From: SZUA-547 sp963669265
GTDB lineage: Bacteria > Pseudomonadota > Alphaproteobacteria > Rhodobacterales > Rhodobacteraceae
Direction of reading: 5' to 3'
Length of the DNA stretch: 64,000 nt
Assembly (NCBI GenBank): GCA_963669265.1
Contig: OY769916.1
Span: 2,356,001-2,420,000 of the forward strand
How positions within the stretch are numbered: position 1 is the first letter of the stretch; every line of letters starts with the position of its first letter. Made by a program: the position numbers and the translations under genes. The notes beneath the pieces are model-generated. The model made no database searches and had not been told where the DNA came from. It worked only from the letters and a program-made list of their open reading frames with translations. Positions 26,759 through 35,884 of this stretch are shown here, piece by piece.

Positions 26759-26791
26759 CGCCGCGCCACGCATCTGACGTCTGGCGCGGCG
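26759..26791 (+). other. Strong stem-loop between bhcC and bhcD
   Basis: Arms CGCCGCGCCA (26759-26768) and TGGCGCGGCG (26782-26791) pair over ten bases with a 13-base loop. No T run follows, so it is not a standard terminator. It may be an mRNA stability or processing element that sets bhcD and glcDEF expression relative to bhcABC. Confidence 0.5.
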
Positions 26792-26828
26792 TTCTCCTAT
26801 CCAGAACAAGACTAAGAGGGCGATGAAT

Positions 26829-27818
26829 ATGAGCGACGCAGATAATGATGGAATCCTGATCGTCTCAGAGGATGTGTGCCAAAAGGTCGTTGGCCGGAGC
26901 GACGCCTTCGCCGCCGTCGAAAGCGTGTTCGGCGCCATGGCGCGCGGGGACGCGTATAACTTCCCGGTGATCCGCGAGGCGATCGGATACGCGGATGCGC
27001 TGTACGGCTTCAAATCAGGTTTCGACAAAGCGGGCCTGTCGCTGGGCCTGAAATCCGGCGGCTATTGGCCGGGGAACGCGGAAAGGGGTCTGACCAATCA
27101 TCAATCGACCGTGTTCCTGTTCGATCCGGACACCGGGCGGCTTCAAGCGCTGGTCGCGGGCAACTATCTGACGGCGGTGCGCACGGCCGCCTCCGCCTCG
27201 ATCTCGATTTCCCGTCTGGCGCGCAAGGACGCAAAGGTTCTGGGCATGATCGGCGCGGGCCATCAGTCGACATTCCAGCTGCGCGCCGCCGCCGAGCAGC
27301 GTGATTTTGAGAAAGTCGTCGCGTGGGATCCCTGGCCGGCCGGATTGGACCGGCTGGGTGGAATCGCAGCGGAGCTGGGCCTGCAGTTCGAGGCGGTCAG
27401 CCAGGAGCAACTGGGCGCCGAGGCGGACGCGATCATCACAATCACCTCAGCCTTCGAGCCTTTGCTGATGAAAGACTGGATCAAGCCGGGAACCCACCTA
27501 GCTTGCATGGGAACGGACACAAAGGGAAAACAAGAAGTCGACGCCGCGCTTGTCGCCTCGGCCAGCGTGTTCACCGATGAGATCGCGCAATCCGTGACCA
27601 TCGGCGAGGCGCAGCACGCGGTGGCCGGCGGGATGCTTGCGGAAGCCGACATCACGCCGATCGGCGCGGTGATCAACGGCGTCCATCAGGGCCGCGCCTC
27701 GGATGACGAGATCACAGTGTTCGACGGCACCGGCGTCGGCCTTCAGGATCTTGCCGTCGCCTCGGTCGCGGCGCGTCTTGGAAATGAGAAGGGATTGGCG
27801 TTAAAGGTAATTCTCTAG
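26829..27818 (+). CDS. bhcD: Iminosuccinate reductase BhcD
   Basis: A 329-residue member of the ornithine cyclodeaminase/mu-crystallin family. Visible features are GLSLGLKSGGYWPGN with the substrate-binding lysine, NYLTAVRTAAASAIS-like helix residues, and the nucleotide-binding LGMIGAGHQSTFQLRAA. BhcD reduces iminosuccinate to aspartate, regenerating the amino donor for BhcA and closing the cycle. Two starts are possible, six bases apart; ATG at 26829 has the better distance (8 bases) from GAGGG. It is the only bhc gene preceded by a sizeable gap (96 bases), which holds a stem-loop. Confidence 0.92.
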   Translation: MSDADNDGILIVSEDVCQKVVGRSDAFAAVESVFGAMARGDAYNFPVIREAIGYADALYGFKSGFDKAGLSLGLKSGGYWPGNAERGLTNHQSTVFLFDPDTGRLQALVAGNYLTAVRTAASASISISRLARKDAKVLGMIGAGHQSTFQLRAAAEQRDFEKVVAWDPWPAGLDRLGGIAAELGLQFEAVSQEQLGAEADAIITITSAFEPLLMKDWIKPGTHLACMGTDTKGKQEVDAALVASASVFTDEIAQSVTIGEAQHAVAGGMLAEADITPIGAVINGVHQGRASDDEITVFDGTGVGLQDLAVASVAARLGNEKGLALKVIL

Positions 27819-27840
27819 CGCAATCAATGGGAGGATCGTC

Positions 27841-29289
27841 ATGTCGCTGATCGCGATGCCCGAGCCCGACGAAGGGGTTTTGCGCCGCAAAGACGAGATC
27901 GTGAACGCTCTCACCCGGATCCTCCCAGCCGATTGCGTCATCTCGGATCCGTTCGAGACCCGCGCCTATGAATGCGATGCGCTGACGGCCTATCACTGCT
28001 CTCCGCTCGCCGTGGTGCTGCCGCGCACGACCGAGGAGGTGTCCGAGGTCGTCAAGACGTGCCGCGCCCATCAGGTTCCCATTGTGCCGCGCGGCGCGGG
28101 CACGTCGCTGGCGGGCGGCTCTCTGCCCACCGCCGACAGTGTGATCCTGGGCACCGCGCGTCTGAAAGGCGTGCTTGAGACCGATTACGAGAACCGTTTC
28201 ATCCGAGTGCGGGCCGGGGTCACCAACCTGTCGGTGACCGGGTCGGTCGAGGATGACGGGTTCTTTTACGCGCCCGATCCGTCCAGCCAGCTCGCCTGCG
28301 CCATCGCCGGTAATATCGCGATGAATTCGGGCGGCGCCCATTGCCTGAAATACGGCGTGACCACCAACAACCTGCTGGGCGTGCGCATGGTGCTCTCGGA
28401 TGGTGAGATCGTGGAGATCGGCGGCCCGCATATGGACGCGCCCGGTCTGGATCTGCTGGGTCTGATCTGCGGCTCGGAAGGTCAACTCGCCATCGTGACC
28501 GAGGCGACGCTGCGCATTCTCCCTTCGCCGGAAGGCGCGCGCCCGGTGCTGATCGGCTTTGACGACGCCGAGGTCGCAGGGACCTGCGTCGGCGACATCA
28601 TCAAGTCCGGCATCCTGCCGGTCGCCATCGAATATATGGACCGGCCCTGTATCGAGGTGGTCGAGAATTTCGCCAAGGCGGGATATCCGATGTGCGAAGC
28701 GCTGTTGATCGTCGAGGTCGAAGGCTCGGAGGCCGAGATCGAGGATCAACTGGGCCGGATCACCAAGATCGCGGAGGCGCTCAATCCGGTGGAATTGCGG
28801 GTCAGCGAAAGCGCCGAGGAATCCGCGCTGATCTGGAAAGGCCGGAAATCGGCCTTCGGCGCGATGGGTCAGATCAACGACTATATGTGTCTTGACGGCA
28901 CGGTCCCGATCTCGGAACTGCCCTTCACGCTGAAGCGGATCGGCGAGTTGTCGATGGAACACGGGCTGGACGTCGCCAACGTGTTTCACGCGGGCGACGG
29001 CAATATGCACCCGCTGATCCTGTTCGACGCCAACACGCCCGGCGATCTGGAGCGGGCGGAGCGATTCGGGATGGACATTCTGCGCACCTGCGTCGAGGTC
29101 GGCGGCTGCCTGACCGGCGAGCACGGCGTCGGGATCGAGAAACGCGATCTGATGCATGATCAGTTCAACGCGGAAGATCTGGAGATCCAATTGAAGGTGA
29201 AAGACGTGTTCGACCCGGACTGGCTGCTTAATCCAGCGAAGGTGTTTCCGCTGGAGGTCACGGAAACGCGCCGGTCGGGCGCAGCCTGA
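27841..29289 (+). CDS. glcD: Glycolate oxidase subunit GlcD (FAD)
   Basis: A 482-residue FAD-binding oxidoreductase of the PCMH type. Residues about 45-230 hold the FAD site with VPRGAGTSLAGGSLP and DPSSQLACAIAGNIAMNSGGAHCLKYG. The C-terminal domain ends with VFHAGDGNMHPLILFD, TGEHGVGIEKRDLM and DPDWLLNPAKVFP. With GlcE and GlcF it oxidises glycolate to glyoxylate and feeds electrons to the respiratory chain. It starts 22 bases after bhcD with GGGAGGA upstream, so glyoxylate would be produced by the same transcript that encodes its consumption. Confidence 0.93.
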   Translation: MSLIAMPEPDEGVLRRKDEIVNALTRILPADCVISDPFETRAYECDALTAYHCSPLAVVLPRTTEEVSEVVKTCRAHQVPIVPRGAGTSLAGGSLPTADSVILGTARLKGVLETDYENRFIRVRAGVTNLSVTGSVEDDGFFYAPDPSSQLACAIAGNIAMNSGGAHCLKYGVTTNNLLGVRMVLSDGEIVEIGGPHMDAPGLDLLGLICGSEGQLAIVTEATLRILPSPEGARPVLIGFDDAEVAGTCVGDIIKSGILPVAIEYMDRPCIEVVENFAKAGYPMCEALLIVEVEGSEAEIEDQLGRITKIAEALNPVELRVSESAEESALIWKGRKSAFGAMGQINDYMCLDGTVPISELPFTLKRIGELSMEHGLDVANVFHAGDGNMHPLILFDANTPGDLERAERFGMDILRTCVEVGGCLTGEHGVGIEKRDLMHDQFNAEDLEIQLKVKDVFDPDWLLNPAKVFPLEVTETRRSGAA

Positions 29290-29290
29290 C

Positions 29291-30478
29291 GTGACGGACG
29301 ACATCGCGACCCCGGCGACAGAGGGGGAGGTTCAGGACGTGGTGCGCACGGCACGGGCCGATGCGACGCCGCTGGAGATACGGGGCGGGGGCACGCGCTC
29401 CGGCCTCGGCCGTCCGACCAACGCCGACCGCACGCTGTCGATGGCGGGCCTGTCGGGGATCACGCTGTATGAGCCCGGATCCATGACCATGGTCGCCAAG
29501 GCGGGCACTCCGCTTGCCGAGATCGAGGCCGCGGTCGCCGCGGAGAACCAGCGGCTGGCCTTTGAGCCGACTGATCATCGCGCGCTTTACGGCACGACCG
29601 GCGAGCCGACCATCGGCGCGGTCGCCGCGTGCAACATCTCCGGCCCGCGCCGGGTGCAGGCCGGGGCGTTCCGCGACTTCCTGCTGGGGGTGCGCGTCGT
29701 GACCGGCGAGGGCGAGGCGATCAAGTCCGGCGGGCGGGTGATGAAGAACGTCACCGGCTATGATCTGGTCAAGCTGATCTGCGGCTCGCACGGGACGCTC
29801 GGCGTGATCAGCGAGGTCTCGTTCAAGGTGATGCCGAAGCCGGAGGCGACCTCGGTGCTGCTGATCGAGGGTCTGAGCGACGCGCGGGCCGTGGCGGCGC
29901 TTTCGGCGGCGTTGACGACGCCGTACGACGTCTCTGGCGCCGCGCATCTGCCCAAAGGGGTGGATGGCGCGCCGGTCACCATGATCCGGCTGGAGGGGCT
30001 GGAGCCGTCGGTCGCCTATCGCGCTGACAAGCTGCGCGAGGCGTTGTCGGACTATGGCGAGATCGCCATTGAGAGCGATCCGGCGAGGACCGCCGACGGC
30101 TGGGCCTATATCCGCGATGCGCGGAACCTTGCTGATGGAGACGGCGCGATATGGCGGCTGTCCCTGAAACCCAGCGATGCGCCGAAACTCGTGGCGACGT
30201 TGAGGGACCAGATCGACGTCGCCGGCGCGTTTTATGACTGGGGCGGAGGGCTCGTCTGGTTGAAAACGCCCGATGTGGGCGACGCCGGCGCCGGCGCCAT
30301 TCGCGGCGCTCTGGCGTCGATAGGCGGGCACGCCACGCTGGTCCGCGCCTCGGACGCCATCCGCGCCTCCGTTCCGGTGTTTCAGCCTGAAGCGCCCCCC
30401 TTGGCCGCGCTGTCGCGGCGCCTGCGCGAGACCTTCGATCCTGACAGTATCCTCAATCCCGGCCGGATGGAGGGCTGA
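29291..30478 (+). CDS. glcE: Glycolate oxidase subunit GlcE (FAD-binding)
   Basis: A 395-residue second FAD-type subunit. The FAD-binding half shows EIRGGGTRSGLGRPT, TEPTIGAVAACNISGPRRVQAGAFRDFLLGVRVVTGEGE and KNVTGYDLVKLICGSHGTLGVI. The rest is divergent, as usual for GlcE, and the protein ends LRETFDPDSILNPGRM. The start is GTG one base after the glcD stop, which implies translational coupling. Confidence 0.92.
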   Translation: MTDDIATPATEGEVQDVVRTARADATPLEIRGGGTRSGLGRPTNADRTLSMAGLSGITLYEPGSMTMVAKAGTPLAEIEAAVAAENQRLAFEPTDHRALYGTTGEPTIGAVAACNISGPRRVQAGAFRDFLLGVRVVTGEGEAIKSGGRVMKNVTGYDLVKLICGSHGTLGVISEVSFKVMPKPEATSVLLIEGLSDARAVAALSAALTTPYDVSGAAHLPKGVDGAPVTMIRLEGLEPSVAYRADKLREALSDYGEIAIESDPARTADGWAYIRDARNLADGDGAIWRLSLKPSDAPKLVATLRDQIDVAGAFYDWGGGLVWLKTPDVGDAGAGAIRGALASIGGHATLVRASDAIRASVPVFQPEAPPLAALSRRLRETFDPDSILNPGRMEG

Positions 30479-30482
30479 TCCG

Positions 30483-31811
30483 ATGCGCACCACTTTCACG
30501 CCCGAACAGCTTTCCGACCCGGCGACGGCGCGCTCGAACGAGGTGCTGCGCACCTGCGTTCATTGCGGGTTCTGCACCGCCACCTGCCCCACATATCAGG
30601 TTCTGGGCGATGAGCTCGACAGCCCGCGCGGGCGGATCTACCTGATCAAGGACATGCTGGAGAGCGGGCGCAAGCCCGACGCCAAGACGGTCAAACATAT
30701 CGATCGCTGCCTCTCCTGCCTCGCCTGCATGACCACCTGCCCGTCGGGCGTGCATTACATGCATCTGGTCGATCATGCGCGCGAATACATTGAGCAGCAC
30801 TATGACCGACCGTGGAGCGACCGGGCGCTCAGATGGGTGCTTGCGCGCATCCTGCCTTACCCCGGCCGGTTCCGGATGGCGCTTCTCGGAGCCAAGCTCG
30901 GCAAACCGTTCCGGGGCCTGATCCCCGACTCGCGTTTGCGTGCGATGCTGGAGATGGCGCCGAAAACCGTGCCGCCGGTCAGCCGTAACGACGATCCGCA
31001 GGTCTTCCCCGCCAAGGGCGAACGGCGCAAACGCGTCGCGCTGATGACGGGCTGCGCGCAAAAGGCGCTCAACACCGACATCAACGACGCGACGATCCGG
31101 TTGCTGACCCGCCATGGCTGCGACGTGGTGGTGGCCGAGGGCGCCGGGTGTTGCGGGGCGCTGACCCATCACATGGGCAAGACGACGGAGAGCCACGCCA
31201 CCGCTGCGAAAAACATCCGCGCCTGGGCGGCGGAGATGGACGGCGCGGGTCTGGACGCCATCGTCATCAACACCTCCGGCTGCGGCACAACGGTGAAGGA
31301 TTACGGCCATATGTTCCGCAACGAGGGTCTGGCCGCGGACGCCGCCCGCGTCTCGGCCATCGCGAAGGATATCTCGGAGGTGATGGTGGATCTTGGCCTT
31401 TCGGACGCGACACGCGCGCCGAAGCTGAAAGTGGCCTATCACGCCGCCTGCTCGCTGCAGCACGGCCAGCAGATCAAGACCTTTCCAAAGAACCTGCTGA
31501 AAGCGGCGGGGTTCGAGATTCTGGAGCCGAAAGACCCGCATCTCTGCTGCGGTTCCGCGGGCACCTACAATCTGATGCAGCCGGAGATCTCCCAGGAGTT
31601 GAAAGCCCGCAAGGTCGCGACGCTGGAGGCGACGACGCCCGACATTATCGCGGCCGGCAATATCGGTTGCATGATCCAGATCGGCTCGGCGTCACAGGCG
31701 CCTGTCGTTCACACCGCAGAGCTGCTCGATTGGGCGACCGGTGGGCCGAAACCGCCCGCGCTGGCCGGGATGCGCAGCGCCGACGGCGACGGTTTTCGGA
31801 TGCCGGACTAG
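30483..31811 (+). CDS. glcF: Glycolate oxidase iron-sulfur subunit GlcF
   Basis: A 442-residue protein with two CxxCxxCxxxCP [4Fe-4S] motifs (C25, C28, C31, C35 and C76, C79, C82, C86) and two C-terminal CCG domains (GAGCCGALTHHMG and HLCCGSAGTYNLMQPEIS). It carries electrons from the flavin subunits to the membrane. It is the last gene of the bhcABCD-glcDEF run and is followed after 7 bases by the convergent proC stop. Confidence 0.94.
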   Translation: MRTTFTPEQLSDPATARSNEVLRTCVHCGFCTATCPTYQVLGDELDSPRGRIYLIKDMLESGRKPDAKTVKHIDRCLSCLACMTTCPSGVHYMHLVDHAREYIEQHYDRPWSDRALRWVLARILPYPGRFRMALLGAKLGKPFRGLIPDSRLRAMLEMAPKTVPPVSRNDDPQVFPAKGERRKRVALMTGCAQKALNTDINDATIRLLTRHGCDVVVAEGAGCCGALTHHMGKTTESHATAAKNIRAWAAEMDGAGLDAIVINTSGCGTTVKDYGHMFRNEGLAADAARVSAIAKDISEVMVDLGLSDATRAPKLKVAYHAACSLQHGQQIKTFPKNLLKAAGFEILEPKDPHLCCGSAGTYNLMQPEISQELKARKVATLEATTPDIIAAGNIGCMIQIGSASQAPVVHTAELLDWATGGPKPPALAGMRSADGDGFRMPD

Positions 31812-31818
31812 CGGAGAG

Positions 31819-32628
31819 TCAGCTCTCGCTCAACTCAATGCTGCGCCGCTTGGCGGCGTCCACGGTCTTTCGCGTCAACGGCCCGATCCCGTCTTCGGCC
31901 ATAAACTCCACCAGACCAGCGGCGGTGGTGCCGCCTTTCGACGTGACGGCGACTCGCAGGGCGGCCGCGTCGGCATCCGGGGCGCGCAGCATCTCTCCCG
32001 CGCCGGAAACGGTCTGAGCCGCCAAAATTTTCGCCAGCTCGGGCGGCAAACCGGCCTCGACGCCCGCCTGCGCCATCGCTTCGGCCAGCGCGAACACATA
32101 GGCGGGACCGGAGCCGGAGAGACCCGTCACCGCATGCAACAAGTGTTCTTCCTCCAGCTCGACGACCGATCCGACCGCTTCGAACATGGTGCGGACGAGC
32201 GCGGTTTGGTCCGGGTTCGTCGCGCCGCTGGCGAATAGGGCCGAGGCGCCGACGCCGATAGAGGCGGGCAGGTTGGGCATTACCCGCACGATCGGGGTTT
32301 CCGCGCCGAAAGTCGCCTCGAACAGGGAAATCGGCGCGCCCGCCGCGATCGAGATCACCACGGTCGATCCGCCGCCGAACGGCGCGAGGCCGGGCAGGGC
32401 CTGATCCAGAATTTGCGGCTTGGTGGCGATCACCAGCACGGCGGGGTTCTCCGGCGGCGTCTGGTTGACGTGAATAGCCGCTTGCGACGTCAGCCAGTCG
32501 CTGGGCGCCGGGTCCTGCACCCAAACGGCGTCCGGGCGCACGCCCTTGGCCATCCAGCCCTCCAACAGGGCCTTGCCCATGAAACCGCATCCGACAAGCA
32601 CCAGCCCGCGTTCGTTTACTTCCTTCAT
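31819..32628 (-). CDS. proC: Pyrroline-5-carboxylate reductase
   Basis: A 269-residue enzyme for the final NAD(P)H step of proline synthesis. The N-terminal Rossmann motif is LVGCGFMGKALLEGW, followed by VLVIATKPQILDQALPGL and VRVMPNLPASIGVGASALFAS. The C-terminal signature is LHAVTGLSGSGPAYVFALAEAMAQAGVEAGLP, then VTSKGGTTAAGLVEF. GAGGGA lies 6 bases upstream of the ATG. It is convergent with glcF. Confidence 0.95.
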   Translation of the reverse strand: MKEVNERGLVLVGCGFMGKALLEGWMAKGVRPDAVWVQDPAPSDWLTSQAAIHVNQTPPENPAVLVIATKPQILDQALPGLAPFGGGSTVVISIAAGAPISLFEATFGAETPIVRVMPNLPASIGVGASALFASGATNPDQTALVRTMFEAVGSVVELEEEHLLHAVTGLSGSGPAYVFALAEAMAQAGVEAGLPPELAKILAAQTVSGAGEMLRAPDADAAALRVAVTSKGGTTAAGLVEFMAEDGIGPLTRKTVDAAKRRSIELSES

Positions 32629-32785
32629 CGCGATCCCTCGTTCCCATCAGGCGCCGCAATGGCCCAGACCTTCGGCGGGCAATATGCGCAGCGTCGCCCC
32701 CGATGCTCAAGGCCAGATGCGCACGGGCGAACCGGAGCGCCGTCGGGGCATTGACGGCGCGGCGGCGGCGGCATAGGCCGCGCGG

Positions 32786-33448
32786 ATGAAGCCTCGACTG
32801 ATGACTGAATATGCGCCGCCCGACGGGCCGCTCGCCATCCTGCATCTGGATGACGATCTGCTATTGGTCGACAAGCCGAGCGGTCTCCTCAGCGTGCCGG
32901 GAAAGCCGGAGGCGCATCGCGATTGTTTAGAGACTCGGATCAGGGATGCGTATCCCGATGCGCTGTTGATCCATCGGCTGGATCTGGAGACCTCCGGCGT
33001 GATGGTCTTCGCGATGAACAAACGCGCGCAAAAGCTCATCAATCGCCAGTTCGAACGTCGGATCGTCCGCAAGACCTATATCGCGCGGGTCGCGGGCGCG
33101 CCGAAAATGGAGGAGGGGTTCACCGACCTGCCCCTGATCGCCGACTGGCCGAACCGGCCACTGCAGAAGGTCTGTCACCAGACCGGCAAGCCCGCGCGCA
33201 CCAGCTGGCGAGTGCTGGAGCGGGAGGCCCGCGCCACGCGGTTGGAGTTGACGCCGGAGACCGGACGCAGCCACCAGTTGCGGGTGCATTTGAAGGAAAT
33301 CGGCCACCCGATCCTCGGCGATCCGTTCTATGCGTCGGAGGCGGAATGCGCCGCCGCTCCGCGCCTGCAACTGCACGCTCTGTCGCTGGATCTGCGCCAC
33401 CCGCGGGACGGCGCGTGGGAGAGTTTTTCCGCGCCCTGTCCGTTCTAG
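32786..33448 (+). CDS. RluA-family pseudouridine synthase
   Basis: A 220-residue synthase that isomerises uridine in rRNA or tRNA. It has LLLVDKPSGLLSVPGK, the catalytic aspartate in LIHRLDLETSGVMVFA, the RKTYIARVAG strand, LTPETGRSHQLRVHLKEIGHPILGDPFY and LQLHALSLDLRHP. The short length and lack of an S4 domain resemble RluA (23S U746/tRNA U32) more than RluC or RluD, but specificity is not certain. Confidence 0.88.
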   Translation: MKPRLMTEYAPPDGPLAILHLDDDLLLVDKPSGLLSVPGKPEAHRDCLETRIRDAYPDALLIHRLDLETSGVMVFAMNKRAQKLINRQFERRIVRKTYIARVAGAPKMEEGFTDLPLIADWPNRPLQKVCHQTGKPARTSWRVLEREARATRLELTPETGRSHQLRVHLKEIGHPILGDPFYASEAECAAAPRLQLHALSLDLRHPRDGAWESFSAPCPF

Positions 33449-33622
33449 CGTCGCGTGCGTCGCGATTCTGCGTAGGAGCAGGTGGCGGGATTCCAGAAAA
33501 AATTCCAGTTGTTTGGGCTGGCGCAAACCTCTCGCATCGCTGCGGATGGCGCCGCGAGGTGGGATCGTATATCGCTACGTCGCCTCAATCGTTTTGACGA
33601 ATCAGAAGAATTGGAAATCGCC

Positions 33623-35845
33623 ATGACAACGGACGCCGCTCCCCGCATCGTTTACACCAAAGTTGATGAGGCGCCGGAGCTCGCAAGCGCGTCCTTGCTG
33701 CCGATTGTCCGCACCTTCGCCAACGCCGCGGGCATTGAGGTCATCACCAAGGATATCTCGCTGGCGGGCCGCATTCTGGCCGCTTTCGCGGATCGTCTGC
33801 CGGATGGGCAGAAACAATCCGACGATCTGGCGGAGCTGGGCCAGCTGGTGAAAACGCCGGGCGCCAACGTGATCAAGCTGCCGAACATCTCCGCCTCCGT
33901 GCCGCAGTTGACCGACGCGATTGCTGAGCTGCAGGGCCAGGGCTTCGCCATTCCCAATTACCCGGAAGAACCGTCGAGCGACGAAGAGAGGGACGTCCGC
34001 GCGCGCTATGACGCCATCAAGGGCTCGGCCGTGAACCCGGTGCTGCGCGAGGGCAACTCGGATCGCCGCGCCGCGAAGGCGGTCAAGAATTTCGCCCAGA
34101 ACAACCCGCATCGCATGGGCGCCTGGTCCTCGGACTCGAAGACCAAGGTCTCGTCCATGTCGGGCAACGACTTCTACGCGAACGAGGTCTCGGCGACGAT
34201 CTCGGCGGCCCAGGCGGGCGACGCGAAGATCGAGTTCGTGGGCGCCGACGGCGCCGTGACGGTCCTTAAGGACGTATGGCCGCTGGAGGAGGGCACGGTC
34301 GCCGACGCCACGTTCATGTCGGCCAAGGCGCTCTCGGCCTTTCTCGCCGAGGCGATCGAGGACACCAAATCAGATGGCACGCTCTTCTCACTGCATCTGA
34401 AGGCGACGATGATGAAGGTTTCGGACCCGATCATCTTCGGCCATGCGGTCAAGACCTGGCTCGCGCCGGTGTTTGAAAAGTACGGCGCCGATCTTGAGGC
34501 GGCGGGCGTCAACCCGAATTCTGGTCTGGGCGACGTGTTGGAGCGTATCGCCGGCATGCCGAACGCCGCTGAGATTCAAGGCGCGATCGACGCGGTGAAC
34601 GCAGATCGCCCGCCGATGTATATGGTGAACTCGGACAAGGGGATCACCAACCTGCATGTGCCCTCAGACGTCATCATCGACGCCTCGATGCCCGCCGCGA
34701 TCCGCGCGGGCGGCAAGGGCTGGGGGCCGGACGGAAATGAGGGCGACACCAACTGCGTCATCCCCGACAACTGCTACGCGCCGGTCTATGACGAGGCGAT
34801 CAAGTTCTTCAAGGCGAACGGCGCGCTGAACCCCGCCACCGCGGGCGCCGTGGCCAATGTCGGTCTGATGGCGCAGAAGGCCGAGGAATACGGATCCCAC
34901 CCCACCACGTTTGAGGCGCCGGCGGACGGCGTGATCCGCGTGGTGCTGGCCAATGGTGAGACGCTGCACCAGCACACTGTCGAGGCGGGCGATATCTGGC
35001 GCTCCTGCACCGTCAAGAAGGCCCCTATCGAGAACTGGATCGAACTGGCGATGGACCGTCAGCGGCTGACCGGGTCTGAAGCGATCTTCTGGCTCGACGC
35101 CAACCGCGCCCATGACGCGCAACTGATCGCCTATGTGCGACCGGCGCTGGAGGCGGCGGGCGTCGCCGACAAGTTCCAGATTCTGGCCCCGCGCGAAGCG
35201 ACGGCGCAGTCGCTGCAGACCATCACCGCTGGCGATGACTCGATCGCCATCACCGGCAACGTGCTGCGCGACTACCTGACCGATCTCTTCCCGATCCTCG
35301 AGCTCGGCACTTCGGCCAAGATGCTGTCGATCGTGAAGCTGATGAAGGGCGGCGGCTTGTTTGAGACCGGCGCCGGCGGCTCGGCCCCCAAGCACGTACA
35401 GCAGATGGTCGAGGAAGGTCACCTGCGCTGGGATTCAATGGGCGAGTTCTGCGCGCTCGGCGAGTCGCTGAACTTCCTGGCCGACTCGGCAGGCAACGCC
35501 AAAGCGGGCGTGCTGGGCGCGGCGGCCGAGGCGGCGACGCAGGGCATTCTCGATCAGAATCGCTCGCCGTCGCGAAAGGTGGGCGAGCCCGACAACCGCG
35601 ACAGCCACTACTGGTTCGCGCGCTACTGGGCCGAGGCGCTGGCGGCGCAGGACGGCGACGCCGAACTGAAGGCGCATTTCGCGCCGATCGCCGAGGCGTT
35701 GGCGGAAAACGAGGCCGCGATCCTCGCCGAACTGGCGGCGGCGCAGGGCGGCGCCATGGATCTGGGCGGCTATTACAACACCGATGCGGCCAAGACCGCG
35801 CAGGTCATGCGCCCGAGCGCGACGCTGAACGGCATCATCGGCTGA
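33623..35845 (+). CDS. icd: NADP-dependent isocitrate dehydrogenase, monomeric type
   Basis: A 740-residue monomeric isocitrate dehydrogenase converting isocitrate to 2-oxoglutarate with NADP. The N terminus (IVYTKVDEAPELASASLLPIVRTF), the substrate region NPVLREGNSDRRAAKAVKNFAQNNPH, the SMSGNDFYANE segment, YMVNSDKGITNLHVPSDVIIDASMPAAIRAGGKGWG, and GEPDNRDSHYWFARYWAEAL all fit the family. I chose ATG at 33623, which begins at the conserved N terminus; an in-frame start 141 bases upstream adds an unconserved extension. It lies between the RluA-type gene and the convergent racemase gene. Confidence 0.95.
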   Translation: MTTDAAPRIVYTKVDEAPELASASLLPIVRTFANAAGIEVITKDISLAGRILAAFADRLPDGQKQSDDLAELGQLVKTPGANVIKLPNISASVPQLTDAIAELQGQGFAIPNYPEEPSSDEERDVRARYDAIKGSAVNPVLREGNSDRRAAKAVKNFAQNNPHRMGAWSSDSKTKVSSMSGNDFYANEVSATISAAQAGDAKIEFVGADGAVTVLKDVWPLEEGTVADATFMSAKALSAFLAEAIEDTKSDGTLFSLHLKATMMKVSDPIIFGHAVKTWLAPVFEKYGADLEAAGVNPNSGLGDVLERIAGMPNAAEIQGAIDAVNADRPPMYMVNSDKGITNLHVPSDVIIDASMPAAIRAGGKGWGPDGNEGDTNCVIPDNCYAPVYDEAIKFFKANGALNPATAGAVANVGLMAQKAEEYGSHPTTFEAPADGVIRVVLANGETLHQHTVEAGDIWRSCTVKKAPIENWIELAMDRQRLTGSEAIFWLDANRAHDAQLIAYVRPALEAAGVADKFQILAPREATAQSLQTITAGDDSIAITGNVLRDYLTDLFPILELGTSAKMLSIVKLMKGGGLFETGAGGSAPKHVQQMVEEGHLRWDSMGEFCALGESLNFLADSAGNAKAGVLGAAAEAATQGILDQNRSPSRKVGEPDNRDSHYWFARYWAEALAAQDGDAELKAHFAPIAEALAENEAAILAELAAAQGGAMDLGGYYNTDAAKTAQVMRPSATLNGIIG

Positions 35846-35858
35846 CGCGCCACTGATT

Positions 35859-35876
35859 GCGGGGCTTCGGCCCCGC
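35859..35876. terminator. GC-rich UUCG hairpin between convergent icd and racemase genes
   Basis: GCGGGGC-TTCG-GCCCCGC forms a perfect 7-base stem with a TTCG loop on the plus strand, 14 bases after the icd stop. No T run follows on either strand, so termination strength is uncertain. Placement between convergent genes supports a terminator or mRNA-end-stabilising role. Confidence 0.5.
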
Positions 35877-35884
35877 GAACTCCG

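Noticed and set aside
31810..31830. Short hairpin AGCG-AGAG/CTCT-CGCT between the glcF and proC stops as a terminator
   Set aside because: The stem is broken by a bulge, and no T run follows on either strand.
33482..33622. In-frame upstream start for isocitrate dehydrogenase
   Set aside because: The extra 47 residues do not match the family N terminus, while the ATG at 33623 does.
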